64,000 nucleotides of DNA, from NCBI GenBank assembly GCA_947685225.1, contig CANTUV010000035.1, positions 4,099,501 through 4,163,500 of the forward strand. The letters run 5' to 3'. Below are positions 13,135-25,500 of the stretch, in pieces. Source of the stretch: Garcia nutans. Its lineage: Eukaryota; Streptophyta; Magnoliopsida; Malpighiales; Euphorbiaceae. The notes below the pieces were generated by a model. It did no database searches. It had not been told where the DNA came from and saw nothing but the letters and a program-made list of their open reading frames with translations. A program made the position numbers and the translations under genes. Every line of letters begins with the position of its first letter. The first letter of the stretch is position 1.

Positions 13135-13803
13135 TAGGACTGTAAATGAGCTAAGCTATTCGAGTTCGGCTTGGGTCTCGGCTCGATAAAAGCTCGTTCA
13201 GGCTCGAGCTCGAACTGCTTATTTATTAAATGAGCCAAATTCAAGCTATGAAATACTCGGCTCGTTAGCTCGCGAGCTAGCTCATTTAAAAAGCTCGTAA
13301 GCTAGCTGATTTAGTGTATTGGATTAAAAATATATATAATTTAATTTATATATATTAAATTATATATGTGAATATATTAAAATTTTAACTAACTTAATTT
13401 ATATAATTTATTAATATATGGTATATGTGATAAATAAATTAAATAATAGATAATATAAAATAGCTTAGTAATTAATAGTAAAATATAAAATTATAGGAAT
13501 ATAATATTTTATTTTTATTAATATATAATTATATTATTCATCTTTCATAAAAACATAAATTTTAGTATATTTTTTATGAAAATTTAGAAAAAATGAATGA
13601 AAAATTAAAATTAAAATAAATTTATTGAGCTCGTTAAATTTATTTAAATTAAGTTTGAATTTAAGCTCGAGATATATGATATATGAGTTGGCTTGATATA
13701 AGTTCGGGCTCGATTCGAATTCGAGTTCGAACTCGACTATTTTATAATGAGCCGAGCTTGAGCTTTTCAAAGCTCGGCTCAGCTCGGCTCGATTACAGCC
13801 CTA
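13135..13803. mobile_element. Non-autonomous hAT-type MITE, 669 bp
   Basis: The ends are inverted: the left starts TAGGACTGTAAATGAGC and the reverse complement of the right end starts TAGGGCTGTAATCGAGC (about 18 of 23 positions match). The element is flanked by 8-bp near-identical duplications, GTTATTCC (13127-13134) and GTTATTCT (13804-13811), the size expected of hAT transposons. The subterminal regions are dense in GAGCTCG/CGAGCC motifs, a pattern common in plant hAT elements where transposase binds. The interior is AT-rich and has no transposase frame. Short open frames inside simply read through the GAGCTCG motifs. Confidence 0.85.
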
Positions 13804-13811
13804 GTTATTCT

Positions 13812-16800
13812 CTCGAGAGGTTTGCTATTGTCCACAATTGCACTTACTTTTCTTTTATGTCTTTTTCATCCTTTTATTTCATTCTTTTGCAAGACGTTGC
13901 ATTTAATACCTAAAATTAAAATTTTTAACGCTTATTAATCATTTTGAATTATGGATAACGATTATATTAAAATTAAAATTAAACTAAAATTACTTTGAAA
14001 ATTTACACTGAATATAATAAATTAATGAATAACATTTAAAATTTTTTTATAATTTCAAAATTATACATACCACTTATTGTAAAATTTTATCTCCTTATTT
14101 TATTTTATTTTCTAATATTCATAAATTTTGTTAATTTTAAAAATGGATATCACTAAATTAATCAAAGTTGTTAAACTTCAAAATGTTTTATTCAATATAA
14201 ATATATATATACCACCCACCACGGATAGAAGAATCGGTAAAACTTAAGGTTACGCTAAAGAGATCGCTAGTTTAAACTACGGTTCGTAATATTATCTCTA
14301 AAAATGCAAAGCACTGTTTATGTCTTTGTATGTAGCCTTTTTCATAAATTTGTATTAAAGTGGAGAGTCTTAGTAGTAAATTACTTATCTAGCTTCCTCA
14401 AAATTTAATTTAATAGTTGGACTTTACGTCAAAAGAATGATCGGACTCTGCCAAAATTCATTGTTAAAAAATATATATATGTATATACCTCAAATTTTGG
14501 AATAAGAAATTTATAAATTCTTGTTTAACTCATCACTCGATTTTGAAAACAAACTGTAATATTACTTCATTCGAATTGAATAATATTTAAAATATATACG
14601 CATACGAAATATCTCAAAACCAAAAGTTTATGAATGGAAAATTAAGAAACTTTCCCACCCTAGCTATAATATCCTATTCATAAATAAACTCATTCTTAAA
14701 TGTTTTTTTTTTCACTCTTCTTGCTAAATCATCGATCTTTTTAAAAGTCTTGTCCTACAGAGTCAAGAAGTAAAATAAATAAATAAAAGGACCAAAATAT
14801 ATGAAAATTATTTCTATTTAAAAAAATAAAAATCATATGCAATTTTTTTAATATAATTAGACTGAAAAAATTCACATTTTTTTAGGTTAGGGCCATGGTC
14901 CCCGTCCCGTCATTGCTTCTACAAAGTGTTAGATATGAACTACCCATAGCTAGGGATTTTCTTGAAATTTTTTTATTTCTAAATTTCGAAATTTTTATGT
15001 TTATTTATGTTTATTTAATTTTTAACTCTTGAGAACTAACTAGTTGTCTAATTGGTCCCATTACTTGTCCCTATTATCAACTTGAATAACGATAATAATA
15101 ATAAATAACATGAAAAACAAATGAAACAACCAATCATAGATTCATGTCCCACTGCCTCCTTTCCTATGAATCAATCCCCACCAACTTTTTGTATGCTTAG
15201 TGACATGAGACAAAATAAAAAAAAAAGGTTAAATTACAAACCTATTTATAATGAAATTTAACCTTCTTATAAGTGAAAAGTAAAATATACACTACTATTA
15301 ATATATAAAATAAATTACATACTAAGAGATAATTTGATGAAAAATTCATATTTCCCTAAGTATATGCATATTTACATAATATATAAAATTACATATATTG
15401 GGACAAGTGTAGTACTAACCAATTGTCATGTATATTTAGGAAAAGCAAAAGTTTCTAAAATAAAAAATTACTAAGACCGTGTAATACACGCGAGTGAGAA
15501 GAGATTGGGTCTAACATCTGACTTGGATACATGCTGAAGCCAACTCAACCCATTAGGATAGATTGATGGATAGATTCGTAGATTAAGAGATACCATCATC
15601 CTTGACATCATCCCCCCTATAAACAATTACTATAACTTTTGTTTTTCTTTATTTTATTTTTCTTGATTCATAAATAATAAAACCTAATAAGTAAAATATA
15701 AAATTAAATAAATCAATAAATAAAGAGGGTATGCATCTTAAATAAAATAATATGTATTTTTTCTTATATTAAAAAACAAATAAATTGACAAAGCTGAGGA
15801 AGAATGAAAGAGATTGAGAAAACAAGTGGACCCAAAAAAAAAGGAAAATTTAATTAGAAAATCAATGGTAGGCCAAGTCATAAATCCACCATTCTATCCC
15901 CAAAAAATAAATATTCTCAACAAGACCAATAAATAATTTTTTATTATCAGAAAACCAATAAATAAATTAAAAAATAGTAATTAATAAAATAATAACTATT
16001 AATATTAATAAAATCAATCAATTCATGTATCTATAAATCTAATCTGTAATATCTAATATGAGTGGGGTTTTTTATTATTTTTTTCTGCAAACTAAAAAAA
16101 AAATTCCAATAATGGCAGAGGGACGAGGCCATGCTTAAAAGTTTGATTTCCTCATATAGAAACAGTACCTCATAAGTGGGCCATTCTCTCTTTCTTTCAC
16201 TTCATATATTTCTATGTTGAATTACGGGAGCCCAGGCCCACTATTAGGCCCACTTCTTTAATTATTTAAACCTAATTCTTCATTTTCTTCCATTTATTAA
16301 TTACTTTCTCTTCTTCTTGTATTATTCACTAATTAATAAAACTGGAATTTTAACATTAGGATTTTTTTGTTTAATGAGGTTTCTAAATCACTAATTTAAG
16401 TTACTATTAACTTTATTTTCTAGAATATAAAGATATAAGTATATGGCATACAACAAAGCTTAATAAGATCATCTATATTAATATATATATTAAAATTTTA
16501 AATAAATTGAAATAAAATTACAGTTTTTATTAAAAATAAAAATGAATTTAAAATTAAATTAATAAAAGATTAAAATTAATCAAAAGTTAAAATTGCATTC
16601 TACTTAGAAAAAAAAGAGTTTAACAGTTTATTAATTAAAAAAAAAGCTCGTATCTTTATTTTTTGCTATAATTTTTACTTAAAAATGTTCTATTTTTAAA
16701 TTGAAATTTATTATAATTAATTGCCAAATTTAAATTTTTCTAAGAAAAAATAAGTTTTAAAAATTAAAACTTCATAACTTTTAATTTCCACCCACACAAA

Positions 16801-19800
16801 ACTCCCTACATATTTTATGAAAAAATATATAAATTTTAAATATAACTGGTTTAATGATTATATAGCATAGATATTTATAAATATTTTAAATATGGTCTAA
16901 ACAATAATAATGATATATAATTGTTAAATTAATACTTTCATGTTATTTTACTTTCAAAAAAATAATTTCTTGTTATTTGGATTCTTTTTTTTTTAAATAT
17001 AGATAATTTTGCATTAATGAAATTTGAAATTTAAGATTTTCTTACATATAAAATTCTCTTAATTTTTAAATTATTTTAATTAATTAAAATTAAAGTTAAA
17101 TTTGAAATTGAGTTCTTTAGTACCTCATAACATTTAATGTCAAAGAATTTTCTTTTTAATTATATTATAAATTAAATGATCAAATATAAAAATACTATGT
17201 AAAATACAAGAATTTAGGTGAATTTGACATTTTTATTATCCAAGTCAATAAAAAATTCATTGGTCGATACAATGCTTGTTCTAAATTTGATTAACATTAT
17301 TTAAATTTATATAAATACATGTTTTAATTGATTATCAAATAAATAATAATTTAAAATATTAAATGAAATGATAATATTTTTTATTCACACATAAGAAGAA
17401 CAGTAAATATTTTTTCGATAATTTATTTTTAGAAAATTAATTTTATTAATACCAGGGATCATTTAAATAATATCATCAAATATAAGATAGTAACTTTATA
17501 TTTAATTAAATTAATTATTTTAATCAATTAAATTTTTTTTACCTTTTCTTTTTTATAAAAAAATAATCTTTAAAAATATTTTTAAAACAACAACAATAAT
17601 AATAATAATATTAAACTACATTTTCTTTTTCTATGAGAAGTGTGGGCAAGATAAGAAGAAAATAATTTTTTTAAAAAAATATTACCTAATTGTAAGGTTG
17701 GAGAATAAGTTACTTTATTGGAACTCACTTCTAAAAACAAAGTAGAATTTTAGATGTAAGAGATCGATAGATAGGCTTTCATGTGTACTTCCTATAAATG
17801 GGAAACAATCCAATGTATATTATTAGTAAATTATCAAATATATTATTATTGTTAATTATAAAAAAATATTATTATTTTAATATAAAGTCCATCCTATATA
17901 ACTCCTAAAGGAATTAATGATATATTATTTTATAATAATAATAATATATACTAATAATAAGAATAATGCACACTAAAATATAGTTTAGTAATAAAATATA
18001 TATTTTGCTGAATAATAGTTTGAGACATATTTTTTCTTTCTCAATCTAATGTTAAAAATAAAATAAAAATTTAATATTATGTGCTGTGGGGATTTTTGTC
18101 ATTTGGGAGATGACAAGTTGTTGCAAAGATCTTTCTCAAAGATCCCCTCCATCAATCCATCTATCAATTTTAGAGAGAGAAAAAACAGAGTGGGCCGGTT
18201 CATGATTGGGCCGGCCGGTTGGTCCGGTTATTACACTGCCATTGCTTTTTCAGTGTGTGGAGGGGAAATAGGATAGCCCTTTTTGATGGTTCCGTTTATT
18301 ATTAAAATTATTTATTTATATTAATATAAAAAAAATTAAAAAATTATATATTTTATGATTTGATTGATTGATCTCTGAACAATCTTTCCCCCCACGCTCC
18401 ATTGATGCGCTTGCTTGTTCTTTCCATTGATGAATAGTTCATTTAGTTATTGATTTTTTTAATAGAATTTGATAGAAAAATTTTACAATATTGTAAATAT
18501 TTACCAATTTAGAAAATAGCATTAAATTTATTAGAGTTTTTTATTAATTCATAAATTTATCAATTTTATATTATAAATTTATTATACTTATAAGAATTTC
18601 TGTATATTTATTATTAAATTATTATATAATATTTTATAAAATAATAATAAAATTTTAATAAAATATGGCAATTTTAAAAATGTGATGCGAGGCATTTTTT
18701 TTTTTCTTCAGAAAATTGAATTATTGAATTTGAAATTTTAAGATTCGAGTTTATTTTATAATGCCTGCAATTTCTAGTTAGTGCCAAGTCAATTGAGAAG
18801 CTAAATATTTGGCCAAGGCATTAGTTAAGCATGAATTGATTAATTGATTAAGGAAATTATTAATTAAGAATTAAAGGTTATCATAGATAGGATGTATGTT
18901 ATTTTATTTAATTATAAATTATAAATTTTTTAAAAAGTCGGAGTAAACACTGAATTAAAAAAAAAGATTGCAATGAGGGAAATCTATAAAACCCAAGCAA
19001 TTAAATTAATGCCACGAACTGTGTAAAATTTGAAACGAATTTAAAATTAATATTAATCTATCCAATTGTTATTTTGGCATTTAATATGAATCCATCCAAA
19101 TTCAATTAAATGGTGAAAAGGAAAATAAGAATGAATAATTATTTTTATTGATATTATTTTGTTAAATAAAATAGATGAGATAATGAGATAATTTTATTAT
19201 TTTATAAAAGTGAATGTATGATATTTGTTATTTTTTTTATTAATCTGTTTTGATTTTTGACTAGAATTAAAAATTAAAAATATCTATTTTTTGGATAAAT
19301 GAATCAAATTTTATTTTTTTTATTTTTAGAATAAAATAAATATTATTTATTTATTTTTTAATAATGAATATCTCTAAAGTTTTAAATAAAATAAATTTAT
19401 TTTTTCTTAATAAAAATAAATTATATATTTAAAATAAAATATAATCAATTTAATCTCTTTTCATATTTTTCTAATTACAATATATCTAAATTTTTAAATA
19501 AATAAAATTATTTTTGTCAACAAAATTAAATAAAAAGTTTGAATTTTTAAAATAAAATAAAATATTTTTATTTTTATTTTTATTTTTTTATTCATAATAT
19601 CTCTGAATTTAAATAAAATAAATATAATTTTTATATAATTAAACTATTTTATTTTTAGGATAATTTAAATAAATTAAAAGACGGTGTATTTTAATTATTT
19701 ATTATGATATTTTTTATAATATTTAATTTATCAAGATAAAAAAAATTCAAAAGCCTTTGATTATAATTTTAATTTTATTGTAATCCAAACAATTTTAAAG

Positions 19801-22456
19801 GAAATTGAATTCTAATTCTAACGTAAATCAAATGAAAAATAAATAAATAGTTATTTTGATTTTAATATTGTGTCATTTTAATTTTAAAGTTTAAATTAAA
19901 TGCCATCTTAAACCTTACAGTGATTTTAGTTAAAATTAAAATTCTAATATCGAATTGTATTATCAAATACCATTAAATATTTGATAATTTTTTTTTGAAA
20001 ATTAAATGTTGAATGATATGAGTGAGGAGATTTTATTATTATATTTTTAAACATTAACTAAACTTTTTATTTTGCTTCAAAAAAAAAACTAAACTTTTTT
20101 TTTGTTTTAAATCAATATTGTTTTTTGTTTCTTAAGATTATTATTCAAGGGAAAGGGTTAAAAAAAAAATTCTCATCTTGGATAAAAAACTACTCCATAG
20201 TATCTATTTTTTATTTTATCATATTTTAAAATAAGAGTATATTTATCTTTTGATATAGAACACTATAATTTTTTTGTCAATAACATAATTTTTTACTCTT
20301 ACAAGATAAAATATTTTATCAACTTGTTAGTAAAATTTAGTGGCTTAATATTTTATTTTATATGAATTATTTATAAATAAATATTATATTTTTAGTCAAA
20401 AATTTATTTTATCAACTTTTCTAAATTTATGGTGCAAACAAATGTCCTATAAGTATTCTATTTTTTCACAAACAATTAATAAAAAAATCCTATTTAATTG
20501 ATAATGCTAATTAGCTACACCATAGTGACTTGACTTTGGATGGTTTTCAATGGAAAATGCCACCTTAAATAGTAAATTTTAGGGCTGGTAACTCTTATTA
20601 ATTATTTTTGGCCAATTTGGTAACTCTTATTAATAGCTCATGGTCATGGTAGGCCACCAAAATGATGGTCAATAGCCCCCCAAATTAATATCAAACTTTA
20701 CGGTCCCATAGCCTCTCCTATCTTCTAGCCTTTTTTTTTTTTGGAGTATATTCCATGAGGTGTTCAGATCCATATTCGTGTAACGGTCCATGAATCCGAC
20801 TAATTTTCGTTTGCATCCGAACTTAAAGGATAAATTCCCGTTTAAGGATCTTCTAGCCATTTTTAACCGACTCTGAAACCATTCCTAATTGGACAATTTT
20901 CTAGAAAGAAACTCGCTTAGAATATTTTCAACGAACGCTAATATAATATAATAAAACTTAGAATTATAATAATAATAATAATAATATCTATTATAGGCTG
21001 CACGAGCAAGACATGGAGGCAACAAACAATAGCCCTTTCCCAATTAGGAAAAGCCACAAATGTGAGCAAAGATTTTTTTTTTTTTTTGCTTATGTGCTTT
21101 CTTTTAAGAAGAGGGAGCTGCATATATTATAAAGTTTTTATAATACTTTATCTCATTTTGACATTAAGTTCATGTATATTCATTTAATAAAAACTTTATG
21201 ATATTAAACTTGTATACATTAAAATTAACATTTTACTCTTATTCAATAAAAAAATAACAATTATTAACTGTATTATTTCTTTTTAATATGAAAAAAATAT
21301 GTCTAAAGATTTCAGCATTTTATCTGTTCTTGACATTGAGTTCATGTATGTTTATTCGGTAACATTAAATGCTTACAGTTTTATGAAAATCTACATTCCA
21401 CTATTATTTAATAGGAGAATAATTAATCTAACTATTAACTGTTTTATTTTTTATAATAAAAATATAAAACAAAACTATAGTAAAATAAAATAAATTATAA
21501 AATAATGTTCACAAGAATCAATACTCAAAATCAAAATACTAAAATATGATTTTTTTTCAAAAGAAAAACAAAAAAAAATAGAAATATGATATATTGCTTT
21601 AATTTTTAACACGTAAAAGCACTCAATTCATCCAATATTCTGATGAGATTTTGGGGAAATAAAAATGTTAAATTTTTATTATTACGGTGTATCGAGAGAA
21701 ATTGATAATTATATGAGAATATTTAGATCACAATACACATATTGGTATTTTAGATAAATAAAATATTTAACACTAAATATTTGGGTAATATTTTTTCGCC
21801 ATATATTAATCTATATTTCAAATTCATATGCAATTATCTTAATAAAAAAATATGCTACTATTTTTTTATCTATATTATTTATTTTTCTCTCCATTTTATG
21901 CTTATTCTAATTTTCTTTCCTAAATTTTTCATGTAGTTTTTATTTATTTATTTTTTTCTAAATAAATATTAACTTATCATATATATTCTTGTTTTGTCTA
22001 CTTATAAAAAGGGAAATTGGTAAAACAAGGAAACAAATAAAAGCCCACAAAAAAGCTTTTATTAGCTTTGTGGTGGAAAAGCAAATAGCTAGTGGATACT
22101 TACCCACATGGCCAACAATTTCATTTTCATATGAAAAAATAAAAAAGATAAATGCAATATCTGATCTCATGTAAGAATTCCATAATTAAATATTTATTTG
22201 TTAATAAACTGAAATTTTAATTATTATTATTTTTTCACACTCAAACATAACCTCATGATTAATATATATTATTTATCTTTATAAAAATAAAAAAAATTAT
22301 TACGTATCTTTATAAAAATAAAAATGTACTATTTTATCTGTATAAAAATAAAATAAATTATTTAGAAAAAATATATATTTTTTGAAAATAGAGAAATAAA
22401 AAAAGGATATTTCTTATTTTTTTTTATCGGGAAAAAAATTTGAGAAGGATTAAAAG
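13812..22456. other. Long AT-rich gene-poor stretch
   Basis: No exon, tRNA or complete element could be supported. Some patches stand out: 14230-14350, with a degenerate tRNA-like or SINE-like look; 16150-16260, with two GGCCCA motifs; 18080-18280, a GC-richer island with TGGGCC repeats and a 65-codon frame matching nothing known; and 20500-20930, a mixed-composition patch with a TAACTCTTATTAAT motif twice. None reaches the level of a gene call. Confidence 0.5.
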
Positions 22457-22552
22457 GAATAATTATATGCTACAATCGTTATAGCAATAAATGCCTACAA
22501 ATGATCCGTTGTAGGCATTTATTGCTACAACGATTGTAGCATGTAATTATTC
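22457..22552. repeat. Near-perfect foldback, 44-nt arms, 8-nt loop
   Basis: The arm 22457-22500 is the reverse complement of 22509-22552 with 42 of 44 positions matching. The loop is ATGATCCG. The arm contains GCTACAATCG and ATTTATTGC, unlike the surrounding low-complexity AT DNA. If transcribed it would make a stable hairpin of microRNA- or siRNA-precursor type; it could equally be a miniature foldback transposon. I recognise no known microRNA in it. Confidence 0.85.
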
Positions 22553-25500
22553 GGTTAAAAGAACTCATAGTTAACGATTGAACGTTTTTGCATGACACGT
22601 CCATACGAGGAAATGCCTAAACAAATGAGTCACGTAATGGGAAAGTAATGGGGTCCACTTTTGTTTGTTTACATCAACAATTATTTAATCTCACACTTGT
22701 CAAACCACCCACCGTCTGATACCAACAGTTTGTTATTTGCACACATGACCAATTATAACCCTTTCGTCACTTTATATTTACTTCCTCTACCCTATACATC
22801 CTTTTTATTTTTATTATTTATTTTTTACTACATGTATGCGTATAATTAAAATTCTTCGATATTAATTTTCTTGTCATTAAAAACATATTTAAATTTAAAA
22901 AATATTAAACATTTAAACAAACCTGATGCGTTTAATCCCTCAATAAAATTATTCAACACTGTTCTTCCATTAATTTATCTTATTTATTTAATATGTTGTT
23001 TTTTAAAAAAAATCTCTAGTTATAAATAAATTTTGACTTTTTAAAAATATAATAAGTACGTATAAAAATGTTACTTCCCCTTTATAAAATGTAGTATTAT
23101 TATTGGTGGATTCTATAATTAATATAATGAAAATCGATTGCAAAAATAGAACAAACAATTTTACAATAAATTTAAAAATAATAATAATTTAGAGTTTAAT
23201 AAAATTTTATTTATATATATTATAGTTTATATATGTTTCTTTCCTTTTGTTTTGTTATATCTATAAAATAATAAAAGAAATCTTTATTGTAAAATCAATT
23301 TGTTTGACTTAATATATAATAAAATATTATTAAATATTATTAAAGTAAAATGTTTAATAACAAATCATAAGGATAAATTGTGATTTTTTTTAAATATAGT
23401 TAAAGCATAATGAAAAACTAAAAGTAATTATTTTATAATTAGTAATTATTTTATAATTAAAGTATAACATTTATCATAAAAAATAATATATGTAAAAAAT
23501 TAAATACGTATAAAAATATTTAGATACAAATTTATTTTTAAATGAAAATAAAACATAACGATGTATTTCATGAATTATTTGAAAAAAATATTCATTTAAG
23601 TTACTTATAAAACAAGAAAAAATGTTTTTTAATTTTTATTACTTGAGCATTTAATATATTTTTTTCAAATTTTATAAAATTATAAAATAAATTTTTGTAA
23701 TACAATCATATAAATCATAAAATTTAAATCTTTTACTTTGCTTTTTCAAAAAAATAATAAATAAATTGTTAAATTTTTATATTATATTAAGTTTGTTTTT
23801 CTCATTTAGAAAAATTAGTGTTAGAAATCGAAGATTTATAAAAAAAAAAAATCTCACATATTAACTTATGAAAGTCAAATCTTACTCAAAGAGTTTGGCT
23901 CAAGCAAGTTTATAGTTTTTAAATTTGAAGTTAGGTGTTTGTTTAAATAATTTTATAACTTTATAAATTTATTTATAAGTTAAAAAATAAAAAAATAATT
24001 GCAAGGTACACGCACTTTAACTTATAGTTTTTAAAATTTACAGGTTATGGAATCTTTTTGTTTAATTTTTAATTTTAATTTTCTAATTTATTTTTATTTA
24101 TATTATTTTATTAAAAAATTGATGTCATATTCTCAAAATATACAAAAAAAAAATATATACATAATATATAGAACATATATAAAATACACATATAATAATA
24201 CAATCACCATTTACAATGCATACTATTATCTGTATAATTTTTTAATATTTATTTTTTTTATTTTTTATTTTTACAATATTCACACAATATTTAATAATTT
24301 TTATATAAAATATACACAGGCTAGATAATAAATATATAATATACACACAATATCTGTAAAATATTTACGAAACATCTATATAACGAAATTAATGTTCTTT
24401 TTTATTTTTTTATGTGTATAATATATAAAATTTATTTAAAAATAAATTTAATGATTTGTATTAATATATTTTTATATATTTTACTTTTTTTTGTGAGTGT
24501 TATTTATTTTTTATAATTAAAATTAATTTTTTTAATAAAAAATTATAAATTTTATATGCTAAAAAATAATTTAAAATATTAATTTTTATTATTTTATTAA
24601 AATATTTTTTATTTAATAATAAAATAAAAAAAATAAAAATTAAATTAAAATATTAATTATAGTGAATGGTGATGTATTTTTGACAAAAAAAAGCCTTATT
24701 TTAAAAAAGTGTGATGTATTTTTAAAAATTTGCTCAAACTTTTTTTCAAAAGTGTTAATATTTTTATTTTTTACAGTATTTTTGACAAAAATTTTATTTT
24801 TTAATGTAGTTTTATAAATATTTAAAAAAAAGAGATCAACTTATTATTTAAGTACTTATAACTACTTGATTTATAAGCTAATTTGATTAAGTAATTTATT
24901 ATAATATTTTTATTTATTTTAATAGATGATTTTGATAATATAATTTGATATCATTTTTAGTTATTTTAATAATAATATATTTATAAATTATTTTTAATAT
25001 AAATATTTAAAATAAATACATAACTAGTTAAAATTTTAGGATGTATTTGAGATGATTTTTATTTTTTAATTTTAGCTTTTTTTAAGAAAAAAAAACTTAT
25101 TTGGTAATATCATTAAATTATATATTTTTTTGATTAAATAAAAACTATTTCAGACTAAATATGTAATCCATAAAATATAATTTTAATGATTTTGATTTTG
25201 AGAAGGCATTATATATCAATAAAACTCTTCTTTTTATATAAGAGATTTGATATCAATAATTTTTTTTACTATAAAATTAGTTCTTGAAGCTATATTTTTT
25301 AGATTTTTTATTTTTTATTATTTAGTAATTAAAATTTTAATAATTATAATATATAGTTTTTAAAAATATAAAACAGATTTTTAAAAAGTATAAAATAAAA
25401 TTAAAAACAGTTTTTAATTTAAAAAAATAAAAAAAAATCTATAACGAAAATAAACACAATTTTAAATGCTTAGAAGCACACCTTAGTAAAAACACCCTTA

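Noticed and set aside
14230..14350. SINE or tRNA-like sequence around TAGTTTAAACTACGG
   Set aside because: Only loosely like tRNA-derived repeats. There is no target duplication and no second promoter box at proper spacing.
23930..24900. Possible MITE starting with AGGTGTTTGTTTAAATAA
   Set aside because: The matching inverted end could not be found in the low-complexity sequence that follows.
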